Below, piece by piece: positions 43,827 to 64,000 of a DNA stretch of 64,000 nt (its first letter is position 1; each line of letters starts with the position of its first letter). The position numbers were made by a program, and so were the translations under genes. The notes beneath the pieces were generated by a model. That model did not search any database and was not told where the DNA came from. It worked only from the letters and a program-made list of their open reading frames with translations. Source of the stretch: Ecdyonurus torrentis (lineage: Eukaryota > Arthropoda > Insecta > Ephemeroptera > Heptageniidae); NCBI GenBank assembly GCA_949318235.1, contig OX439131.1, positions 33,394,930 through 33,458,929 on the forward strand, in the 5' to 3' direction.

Positions 43827-46753
43827 ATGCATGGGTTTTTGAAAACCGGAAAGCTTGGAGCTGGCAGTAGTGGAGTAGCAGCTAAACCTAAGAAGAAAAC
43901 CGAAGAAGAAGAAAGGAAATCATCCAAAGCTCCATGGGTGGAAAAATAGTAAGCATATAAAAACAAAATTTTATAATAAAAGTTTATACACAATTACATG
44001 CAATTGTAATTATATATACCTATGTAGTAATTTTTAGTAACTGTACCTTTGTCAGTTCTTTATTTTACAAAGAATGTATGATTCTAAAAAAATGTATGTA
44101 CATTACATACGTATACATATATGCCTATTATAATACACACTCTTTCCGCAGTCGACCACGTACAGTTGAAGAGGTGGTAGCACAGGCGGAGGTGGTCACT
44201 GTTCTGCAACAGGTACTCAGCAAAGGCGCTGACTTGCCAAACTTGCTTTTCTATGGACCTCCTGGTACTGGTAAGACCAGTACTATTATGGCAGCTGCAC
44301 GACAACTTTTTGGAGATCTTTACAAAGAAAGGTATACACATGATACGTAATACGTACAGTAACTATAAACAGAGCACAATATAGAAACAGCATTTATTTG
44401 CATCTTACTTTATTTGATAGGAGGTAACGAGAAAATCAGCCAAGATCATCAAATTTACTACAAGAAATCAATTTTTAGTTTGTTTTTTTTTATATATATA
44501 TATTATATATATGCTTGGTTAAAAAATTAATTAATAAATTTTGATTCCAGAGTGCTGGAGTTGAATGCTTCTGATGAGCGAGGAATTAATGTTGTACGAG
44601 AAAAAGTGAAACAGTTTGCTCAGCTCTCGGCAAGCTCTGAACGTCCTGAGTAAGTTGACTTTTGCAATAACACTTTACTATATTAATTCCCCAAACAACC
44701 TGAGTGATGTTTACTTTGGTTACAGTGGTCGCAAGTGTCCTGGCTTCAAGATTGTAATCCTTGATGAAGCGGACTCTATGACTCGACAAGCTCAGTCTGC
44801 ATTGAGAAGAACAATGGAGAGAGAATCTCGGAGCACTCGATTCTGTTTGGTTTGCAACTATGTATCACGTATCATTGAGCCAATCACATCTCGTTGTGCA
44901 AAATTCAGATTCAAACCCCTCAGTAAGTATAAGAGATTCAGATTTTTTGTAGCTCTTTTAAAATTTGCAAAACAAAACAAAACAAAAAAGTCTATTTGAG
45001 TTAACCGTTGTATGGTTAATGATTACATATGAAATGTTTACTTGTGTTACAGGTAAAGAACAGTTGGTGGAAAGACTGGAGCTGATTTCTCGAGAAGAGA
45101 AACTCAATTTAGGAGATGGTGCTTTGCTCACGGTAGTGGAGACATCAGGAGGTGACTTGAGACGAGCCATCACATGTCTGCAATCTTGTGCAAGACTCAA
45201 GGACCAGAGCCCAATCACAACAACTGATATTGTGGAGCTTATGGGGGTAATTATAACTTTGTCATATTTTTAATTGGAATAATTTTGTTTTGTATTTAAT
45301 GAATGTGAGTCTTCCTCCCCCCTTTAATAATTTGGTTTATATTAGTACGGGAATGCAATTATTATGGATAAATTATTATTTGCATGGCACATGCATATTG
45401 TTGCAACTTTGTAATAACAAAATATATACTTTTACATGATTTTAAAACTGGCAGATAAAGGACGCTGACAGGCAAAGCTGGCAACTCCTAGCCTATCCAT
45501 CAAATGACGGATGCTTGTGAAATGTGAACAGTTGAATTTGTTTACGTCAGCTCTATCTGTTGGTATTCTTCAATAGTGGTACATGTGAAAGGCTCTATAA
45601 TTTAATATAAGCACAGCATCAGTGTCCATCAGTTTTCCGCTTCTTCACATGCACTATGCGATTTCACACATGAAAGGTGCAAATTTGAGTAACTGTCAGT
45701 TACCATCAATATCCGTTGACTGAAGTCAAATTTATGTGCCATGTGATTGTTACTTTTTATAACAGTGACCTGTTTTATACAGTACATTTTACAGTTGAAA
45801 ATTTCTTTATAATAACAATTTACTGTAACATGTAATTTCAGGTGGTACCTGATCACTGGATCTCTGGTTTGCTGAAGGTGTGTGGTACCAAGAACTATGA
45901 CAAGATAAGTTTATATGTAAACGACCTCTTGCGTGAGGCTTACTCTGCCAGTCAAGTGATGACTCAACTACATGCTAAAGTACTCAATTCTATGTACAAC
46001 AAAGATGATTGGAAGGCAATTGTTTGTGAGAAGTTGGCGGTGAGTGAGAGAAATTACTATGTTAATAATTTACAAGATTTTAGGGTATTTCTTCAATTTT
46101 AAGTTATCTGCTGCAAATTGTATATTGAGGGTTCTCCGCTATAATGTTCCAAGTGACCTTAAAAATTAAATTTCATCTGATCAACATCAAATTTCGGATT
46201 TTTTTCATTTCAGGTCATTTCGTCAGGTTAGAGCTCAAACCGTGTATCTAAAAAAGCAGCAAAGTTGAAACTATTATCTTTTATTTATTATAATTTGAAC
46301 CTTGTTGCTTTTGTAGATACATGGTTTGTGCTCTAACCCAACAGTTTGCAAAAAAAAAAAATAATAATAATAAATAAAAAAAGAAGAAGAAGATTTACAA
46401 GGTTATATAGACTTGCAGCATTGTAGACATTGTAGCAAAGCACCGTCAACATGTTGTTAATAACACTATGTACATTCTTAATTTAGCACTACTTTTCACC
46501 CCTCTTTTTTTCCTTCACTTTACAAACCTATGTATAAGTATTAGGGATTTTTTTTTTTTTTTAAATTGTGCGAATAATTTGTACCCTTTCTTTTTTTTTT
46601 TTTATAGGTACTGTATGTAATTGAATTTTTTTTTTGCAGGAATGTATGGCCTGCTTAGAGCGAGGAGCTGATGAATACCTACAGCTGATGTCTTTGGCAT
46701 GCACAATCATGTACAGTCCATGGGTTGATCTGGAAGAGTCACCACAAAAATAA
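43827..46753 (+). CDS. RFC4: Replication factor C subunit 4 (clamp loader AAA+ ATPase), 7 exons, 367 aa
   Basis: Exons 43827-43948, 44152-44331, 44551-44649, 44726-44922, 45053-45246, 45842-46039 and 46640-46753, phase-consistent (1104 nt). A Lys/Glu-rich leader precedes PWVEKYRP (36-43). Walker A is GPPGTGKT (76-83), Walker B is LDEAD (146-150), and the arginine-finger motif is SRC (189-191). The collar domain ends the protein. The motif [10 protein letters not shown] and the FLK start are specific to RFC4, and length agrees with the human protein (363). RFC4 works in the RFC1-5 pentamer that opens PCNA and loads it onto primer-template DNA in the nucleus, and in checkpoint variants of that complex. 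Intron 5 and the 3' flank carry copies of the same MITE-like repeat. Confidence 0.97.
45445..45757. mobile_element. MITE-like repeat, family L, copy 1
   Basis: Shares with 46805-47204 the blocks GCTGACAGGCAAAGCTGGCA and GGTGCAAATTTGAGTAACTG and the terminal motif CACATGGCACA (here inverted as TGTGCCATGTG). It lies in RFC4 intron 5. No coding frame. Confidence 0.6.
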
Positions 46754-46804
46754 GTTTTGGTGCTGCTTTGCCTGTGCCACATTTTCCAGCCACACACTAT
46801 TTTT

Positions 46805-47204
46805 AAGTATCATTCACATGGCACAAATATTAAAATCCAATGACGGAATACCAAAGGTGGAACAATGTAAAAAAATGGACTACATCCTACATCTTTGTTG
46901 TTTTTAACTGCTGAGTGCTGACAAACAAAGCTGGCAACTCTCAGCTTTGCTTCAGTTGCTTTCCGTCATAACAATGGATACTAATGATGCATGTAAAAAA
47001 TTACATTTGTTTAAATAAGTATCAGTTTTTATCATTCATTTCTATCACATGGGAAAGGATCAGTCAGTTTGTTTGTATTGGCACAGCTTCCGTCAGTTTT
47101 AGTATGCGTTCTAATGTAAATAGGTGCATATTTGCGTAACTGTGAGTTTCCATTAATACCTGTTAATAACCATCAATTTGAAGTTCCAATTGAATGATAC
47201 TTAA
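46805..47204. mobile_element. MITE-like repeat, family L, copy 2
   Basis: Begins TAAGTATCATTCACATGG and ends CCAATTGAATGATACTTAAA, inverted termini of about 14 bases. The middle matches the RFC4 intronic copy. It starts about 50 bases after the RFC4 stop codon, so it probably forms much of that gene's 3' UTR. Confidence 0.65.
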
Positions 47205-48104
47205 ACATTAAATTTGACATTCCTAAAGCTACAGCTTCATTCATCATATAATTTTCAAAAGTGTTTGTGCATGTTGCATTCTTATTTTTCATATGTTAAA
47301 AAGTTTAATTTTAAGACTTTCCATAGGCTATTTTGTAATTGTCTGTCAGAATTTTTGGAACTATTCTTGTTTTGTTTTTTAACAATAGGTATAATTATTA
47401 TAAAAAGGGGGGGGGGGAAGGAAAACATTATAATGTTATTATATCATTCTCATCTTTACAATTTTTATAATAAAAAAAAATAAGGACAAAAAAGGTGTTT
47501 TTTTATTGTGTACATAACACAGCACAACAATCAGATGACTATGCTAATTATATTAGTTAATAATAATATACATTATACAATGACAAGAATACTAATGATA
47601 AAGAAAAACAGGAGGTACACAAGAAATATTCTCAGCACAGTGAGATGAATAACTGCTTTATTTTCAATAGCTATGTCAAAAAAAATTCATTTCAATTGTT
47701 ATAAAATACTTTTAAAAAAATGCAGCCATAAAAATATGGCACAGAAAATTTTATTGCTCTATGTGTGAACAGGCTGGTAAAAATTATTTTGAATAATATT
47801 TTATTATTTTCAAATATTTTTAAGTTTACAGCTGTATTTTTATATTGAATAGGCTCAAGTAGACACCAGGAAAAGAAAGAGAAAAATATATTTATTAATG
47901 ACGCTGCTTATCTTTTCAGACAAGCATTTAAGCTATATATTTTGCAAGGTGGCTAATTGAGTATGAATCCCAGTTGATTGTCAAAACATAAGTTCATTCA
48001 AGTGAAGTTAACAGTTTGTATTAATATAAAATCCATAAATATATTTTATAACATTGCATTTAAAACATCCATGCACACCGTGTTTATTACGTAGTACTGC
48101 TTAG

Positions 48105-48214
48105 TAATGCTGTTCGTAAACCCTGTTCTCTTGCACCAAAAAATGCGCATTCCATTTGAATACCATAGGCGATTGTCATTTTTGGTGCAGAGAACAGGGT
48201 TTACGAATAGCATT
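48105..48214. mobile_element. Foldback element, family C, copy 2
   Basis: About 110 bp. Left arm TAATGCTGTTCGTAAACCCT with GTTCTCTTGCACCAAAAAATG; right arm CATTTTTGGTGCAGAGAACA then GGGTTTACGAATAGCATTA. The arms pair over nearly 40 bases with few mismatches. Confidence 0.8.
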
Positions 48215-49053
48215 AGTATAAAAGAGAAACTAAATGATAAATGAAGTAGAAGTTTAAAGATTTTAAATTATTATTTCTTTCTTTTTTTTTTTTTTTTTTT
48301 TTTTACAGGTACAGTTTTTAGTTGAAATGGAAATAAAATGTTAACATGAAAAAAGTCAATTTGTTCAGTAGAAATTTAATAATTTTCAAATCTATAACTG
48401 TCCAATTCTACATGCATTAAAATATCAAATTTACTTTTAGGACTATCAATTTTTTTTTTTTTATGTCATATTACCACCGTTTAAAAAATCTTTACTTTAA
48501 ATTTTTATTAAATATATAGTCAACTGTAATATAATATATGGGCTATAATTTTAAAGACTATAAATATCATTTGAATATTTCATGCCTAATCTACACATTT
48601 TTAATTACCTGAGAGTATGTGATTACAATTACCAGAGAATTAATGTCATATCAATTAGGAAATGTAAAGCGTAGGATGCACATATATTAGAGCTCAATCA
48701 AAATGTATACAAACATTGTTTTGTCTTAAACTAGAAACACATATTTAAAGGGAGAGAGAGAGAGAAAACTGTAATTAAATTTACTCTCTTCCACATTTTT
48801 GATTTATAAAATATAGTCTTTATATAAAATAATAATTAAACAAACTATACCCAGTATGGCCAGCATTTTGTGCAAGTTAAAAGAAGAAAAAAATAATCAT
48901 AGAATTCACTTATTAAGTTTTAAATTATTATTAAAAATTGATTTTTTTCCCCCCTCAGTTAAAATAGTAAATTTAGTCGGATTAACATTTTTTTCTGATT
49001 TTTCTCATGGTATCGTGTTGACATTTCGTCAACTTTGAAATTTGAATGTTTGT

Positions 49054-49206
49054 GACCGCTTATGTTTACTCAAAATGCGGAAAAATAAATGTACCAGAAG
49101 GAAACCATGTGACGGTAAATGTGGGCACCACCTTTTCTCCCACTTTTACCGTCACGTGATTTTCTCTTCATTTCCTTTTCCTCATTTTGAGTAAACATAA
49201 GCGGTC
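49054..49206. mobile_element. Foldback element, family D
   Basis: About 153 bp with arms of about 70 bases: GACCGCTTATGTTTACTCAA on the left mirrored by TTGAGTAAACATAAGCGGTC on the right, then GTGACGGTAAA mirrored by TTTACCGTCAC near a 15-base loop. Nearly a full hairpin with no frame. I see only one copy here. Confidence 0.8.
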
Positions 49207-50520
49207 TGTGTGTAACACACACAATACTTACTTAAACTCTCAGCCGCCAATTTTTTAAGTAGCAGAAAAGTCTGTAATGCTAAAATACATAGTTTTAATA
49301 AAATAGTATGAGATCCGTGTGCTTTTCATATTTAATTTTTTAAAGAGAAATACAAACCTTTCGATATAGTTGCAAACATGGATTTGCTTAATCTAAAATT
49401 ACCTTACAATGAAAACATATTTATGATATGTGACACAACAATTACATTTTTTATATTTTTTTTTATATAATATTCTTTTACATTTTAACAAATCACACAA
49501 AAGAAAAGTTCTTTCTATATAGCTACAACATGTTTATTATTGTATAATTATTTTAAATTTATTATCTTTTTTTATTTTTTATTTTTTTTTATTGAGCAAT
49601 AATTAAAAAACTGAATTGACAAAATTTTGAATTTTTGTTTTGTTTACATAAGCTTATATTAGATGTGTAGTCAGCTTATTATTACCATATTGCCTATCTA
49701 AAATATAAATTGAGGTACATATAGTGCTATTTTTACTACCCCTTATAGTTTTGACCAATAATTTTTAATAATAATTATTATTATCGTTATTTTCACAATC
49801 TCAAGCATACCATGCTATATTTTTACACATTTATTTACAATCACAAACATCAATCATACTGTTTTTCTCTCCCCTTTATCTGAAATTACAGTTTTCAGTA
49901 CAGTTATTATGACATAGAAAACATTACTACATTTTTTTTACAGATATATTTTTTTGTAGTATCAGTCCTCTCAACCATCGTCAAATTTAGGCTCTTTATT
50001 TATATATATATATATAATTTTATTATTATTATTTTATATTAACAAAAGTGCAAGTTTGCTTTGAAATATATATATTATTATTTATGTTTTTCGTTCATGA
50101 TTTAACTTTACAAAATGAAAAATAAAATAATTAGATATAAAACCGTAATATGCAGATTCTTTTTTATATAATATGATTTTCAAAAACTATAGTAGAAAAA
50201 AGTATTAACATAAAAAAAAGATAAATAAATAGGCTTTTTTTTAAGTCTGTCTAAATAATTATGTCAAAATGTATAAAAAAGAAATAGAGCAAAATTAAAT
50301 AAACAAAACAATTAAAGCTAAAATAATAATTAATAAATTTGGGGATGATATAATGTATATTTTTAGACATATACAGACATATTATTATTTTATATACATT
50401 TTTTAAAATTGTGAATAATTTTTAACTTGGAATTATAAATCACAATAAATTAACAGAGTTTCTATGCACCTGTCAAGCATTATCTTTTCATTACTTTTTA
50501 TTCTTTGGAACGCTAAAGTG

Positions 50521-50556
<36 letters not shown>

Positions 50557-50827
50557 TTGACATATAAATATGCACTATAAATTTTGTACAATATATTGAT
50601 CTGGATGTTAAAACTGTAAAAATAATTTGAAGATGCCTTTTATTATTAAGCATCACTTCTTAGAAAAGAGATAAAAAAAATTAAGTTCATATAATAATAA
50701 CTTTAATGTCATATTTAAAAAACACTCACTTTTTTTTTGTCTATCGAATATATATATATATATTTGGCTACAATTAAAAATTTCATTGTTTCTGTGCCGA
50801 GTTGAACCTCGTGCAAGGTTTTCGTCG

Positions 50828-61503
<10,676 letters not shown>

Positions 61504-61900
61504 CTTGGTGGTTTAAGATTGCCAATAAACTACCTGTTTAAAAAAAAAATCATAACTGCGTTATAACTAGGCCATTTGATGAATGTGACGCACTTCTCAA
61601 TGATGCGATCAGTATGACACACATTCATGTTAACATTTCAACAAGAATATAATTATGATAATTTAATGCAATAATAAAAATATGAAAATAATCACACATT
61701 TAATTAAGACATAAAAACGATAAGATTGATGATAATAGTATGAAATGATTTCTTTTAGTAAAAATAATGATTGCTCAACTCTCTGTATCTGTATGTATGA
61801 TTATTTTTGCTTACCTTTCTATGGCCTTGGATGCTCGCTTGCAAAAGCAGCTATTAAAGTGCTAATATTGCACTTATTTGACACTCCCATGTAATTATTA
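61504..61900 (-). promoter_or_regulatory. BCAS3 5' UTR exons and promoter area
   Basis: An acceptor (AACAG|GTAG) places the start of the ATG exon at 61533. Upstream, AGAAAG|GTAAGC gives a donor with exon end at 61815, so a non-coding first exon runs from 61815 to roughly 61900. The promoter itself is not evident. Confidence 0.5.
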
Positions 61901-62917
61901 CTTTTCTTTGTATTTCTTGTTCACTTATAAAAAATCACAGGAGCACTTTTCACTGCCTGTGCTTTATATATTGCAAAATTATTCAGCTTCTCAGAATTTC
62001 TTTTTCTACGTCGCAGTTGTTGCTACCCAGCTGTTCTGCAAGAACTTCGTACACAAAGCTTACGCTAAATTTAATGGATGTTTTTTTTTTAGAATTTTTT
62101 AAATACAATTTGCTTTTTGGGTTGCTCATATCCAAATTTAAAACATCTAAAAAATTAAAATAATGTAAACTTGTCAAATAAATTTATTTAAACAACAAAA
62201 TTTGTCAAACAGAAGAAATCATTTTAGAAAACTAAATTTAGCGTAAGCTGTGTTTTCCTTCCGCTTTGGCAGCTGATATCTGTCAAATTTTTTCCCCGCG
62301 TAAAATATAAAACTACTTACACGCGCAAAACATAGAAAACATATTATTATAAAACTTCAATAATCTATAATCCACCTGGCTAATACCTCTATGATACATA
62401 TTACATGCAATACTTCCAATAATTTTATTGCTTTGTGTGATATATTAGAAGTATCATTACCAATATATCCTAGGTGTCACTACCAGTCTAATATGTAAAG
62501 ATATATGTATGTATGTATGTACTGTACGGGGAGCTAGTATATGGGACTAGACGGTACAGAGAGGATGACATAAGATGTAGTCAGAGTAAGTCATAATAAA
62601 GTACACCTCTAGATATTATATATGTGTATGATTGAAGAGTGCAACCCATATGAAACACTTTGAAAAAAAAATTATATATTTTTTAATCAAATTTCAATAA
62701 ATGAAAATTTACCAAATGAAATTTTTGGGGCATCAGAAATGTTTGACAAATTTTCATAAACTATGTAGAAGAATTTATTTATTATATTTTTAATAATTTA
62801 ATTAGTACTTATAGTAGTAATCTTCCTTTACCTTTTAGCTACCTAATGTAATAACTTTATTTTTATTATTATTTATTTATTAAACACCAAGGTGTACTTA
62901 TACATATTTATATAGGT
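61901..62917. other. AT-rich spacer upstream of BCAS3
   Basis: No exon supported. It contains a short GTAT tandem near 62508-62520 and a slightly GC-richer stretch at 62255-62300 with TTTCCCCGCG. Its far end borders the LINE-like relic. Confidence 0.5.
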
Positions 62918-63424
62918 CTACGTTTTTGCATATTGACTTAATGATAGGGTCCGAGATGGACAATGAAGTAAGTGGTACCTAGTACATAGGCCACTACATA
63001 ATACACATACACATTTATCATTACACTCGTGATATTCTTTAATTTGACAGATTACATGGTGGAAACCATGCACCGCATAACGGGTAAAAACATGCCTGTC
63101 TGTACAGTTTGGGCCTTTCCACCCATTAATATTATTAATATTAAATGCAGGGGTATTATAGAAGGCCAGGCTGATATCTTCAGTTTTACTTAGTCTATCC
63201 TTAACAAATTTAATGTAATTATCTGTTTTTAACAATTTAAATTTCACTTCTAGTTCCGTTACAAATAACTCCTCCCCTGCTAGCTCATAAACCAGCCTTG
63301 ACGACGTAAATTTTGACAAGCAAAGTATCCGTTTTAAGTACCGAGACTTAACAGATTCTAGATTTTTGAAGTCTGTTATAGACATAACTTTATTTTGTGA
63401 ACTGTAATGAAATATGAAAAACAC
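62918..63424 (-). mobile_element. LINE-type retrotransposon relic (C-terminal part of the reverse-transcriptase ORF)
   Basis: A 168-codon frame ending in a stop, with no true start codon (the frame begins at a GTG). The part ESVKSRYLKRILCLSK followed by SRLVYELAGEELFVTELEVK fits the thumb/post-RT region of non-LTR retrotransposon polyproteins. The end carries a Cys/His knuckle (CVCVLCSGLC, then HLLHC) typical of LINE C-termini. The polymerase and endonuclease domains are absent, so it is 5'-truncated and inactive. It lies about 170 bases beyond the DUS3L stop codon. The family assignment (CR1/RTE/Jockey) cannot be made by eye. Confidence 0.55.
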
Positions 63425-63591
63425 GTCATTGTGATTTTTTTTTATTGCAATTGATTGTAAAGGAGATTGGAAATAAAGAAATTATTTGAATGTGAGTGCT
63501 TTAAACACCTTTTATTAATTTTAAGTTTATAAAACAATCAATTAAATTTAAATAATTTTAGTTTGAGGTAAAAATGTTTTAACTGCTTTGT

Positions 63592-63970
63592 TTAGTTCCA
63601 GGAGTTTGCCTTGTGTTTAGGAAGAAACTTGAATCCCTCTGGAACTTTTCCTAATAGCATTTCACTAGAAACAAATAAAATATATATTTAAAAACAACTA
63701 TTATACATTAAGAGATTATACAAATTTAGTTCTGCAAGCAAGGCAAGACTTTAAAATATTTTGTATATTTAAGTAAAATTTAATTTACCTAATTGTAACC
63801 CAATCTGCACAGTTGGGACTGGCCATTAGAGTCTCTAGGTCATCACGCCCTTTGTAAGCTGGAGGGCGTTCATTTATGCGCTGAGGAGGGCATTCAAGTA
63901 AACCCACAGGGATGTAGCGATAAAGAAAGCTCAACCATTCAAGAAGGAAACGACGTGTGTTTTCCACCCC
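63592..63970 (-). CDS. DUS3L: tRNA-dihydrouridine(47) synthase DUS3L, last two exons (partial)
   Basis: Exons 63789-63970 and 63592-63664 (stop at 63592-63594) encode the C-terminal 84 residues. The segments [46 protein letters not shown] and FLPKHKAN match DUS3-family C-termini closely. DUS3 is an FMN-dependent, NADPH-using enzyme that reduces uridine 47 in the variable loop of many cytoplasmic tRNAs. The catalytic TIM barrel and the N-terminal CCCH zinc fingers would be encoded by exons to the right of the window. A candidate polyadenylation signal (TTTATT on the plus strand) is at 63511-63516. The gene runs in the same direction as BCAS3. Confidence 0.93.
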
Positions 63971-64000
63971 CTACGATGCAATAAAAACATCAAGCATTTA

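Larger units (their letters stand above)
47205..50827. other. Convergent intergenic region between RFC4 and BCAS3
   Basis: AT-rich. Holds an AATAAA at about 47468 (RFC4 side), a G9 run near 47407, foldback elements at 48105-48214 and 49054-49206, several long A/T tracts, and TTTATT at 50639-50644 as a candidate BCAS3 polyadenylation signal on the minus strand. No exon is supported. Confidence 0.6.

Overview
This is a 64 kb piece of an AT-rich, intron-rich animal nuclear genome, most likely an arthropod. The serpin's reactive-loop region closely resembles the Drosophila Spn88Ea type, and every other recognisable gene (Hsc70, TAF5L/wda, RFC4, BCAS3/rudhira, DUS3L) is a single-copy metazoan type with GT-AG introns. 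The lineage (insect or crustacean) cannot be fixed from the sequence alone. There are no operons, bacterial features, CRISPR arrays or recognisable tRNA/rRNA genes. Gene models were built by hand, joining exons at GT-AG junctions so that codon phase is kept across every intron. Each complete model closes to a whole number of codons.

Layout. 0-3 kb: one exon (minus strand) of an unrecognised membrane-anchored protein whose other exons lie elsewhere. 3-8.9 kb: AT-rich, no gene seen. 8.9-12.1 kb: a six-exon gene (plus) for an unrecognised 364-residue Cys/His zinc-binding nuclear protein, with three E2F-type motifs upstream. 12.1-28 kb: about 16 kb without a coding gene, holding long (AT)n tracts, small foldback elements and three GC-richer patches, one of which may be a 5' UTR exon. 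28.1-31.6 kb: a secreted serpin (plus, 433 aa). 33.4-38.6 kb: Hsc70 (plus, 643 aa) with a non-coding first exon. 40.4-43.6 kb: TAF5L/wda-type SAGA subunit (minus, 549 aa). 43.8-46.8 kb: RFC4 (plus, 367 aa), divergent from TAF5L across a 276 bp shared promoter. 50.8-61.9 kb: BCAS3/rudhira (minus, 837 aa main model). 62.9-63.4 kb: a LINE-like relic. 63.6-64 kb: the last two exons of DUS3L (minus).

The genes are ordinary housekeeping genes (protein folding, chromatin/transcription, DNA replication clamp loading, cytoskeleton and cell migration, tRNA modification) plus one immune-type serpin. They do not form an obvious shared pathway.

The most unusual content is between and inside the genes: about a dozen different families of near-palindromic foldback elements (MITE-like, roughly 75-410 bp), several present twice. 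One family, about 290 bp, folds almost end to end. Its two copies carry the loop in opposite orientations. One BCAS3 intron consists almost wholly of two different foldback elements placed side by side. Another family carries paired CRE palindromes and sits a few hundred bases upstream of the Hsc70 promoter.
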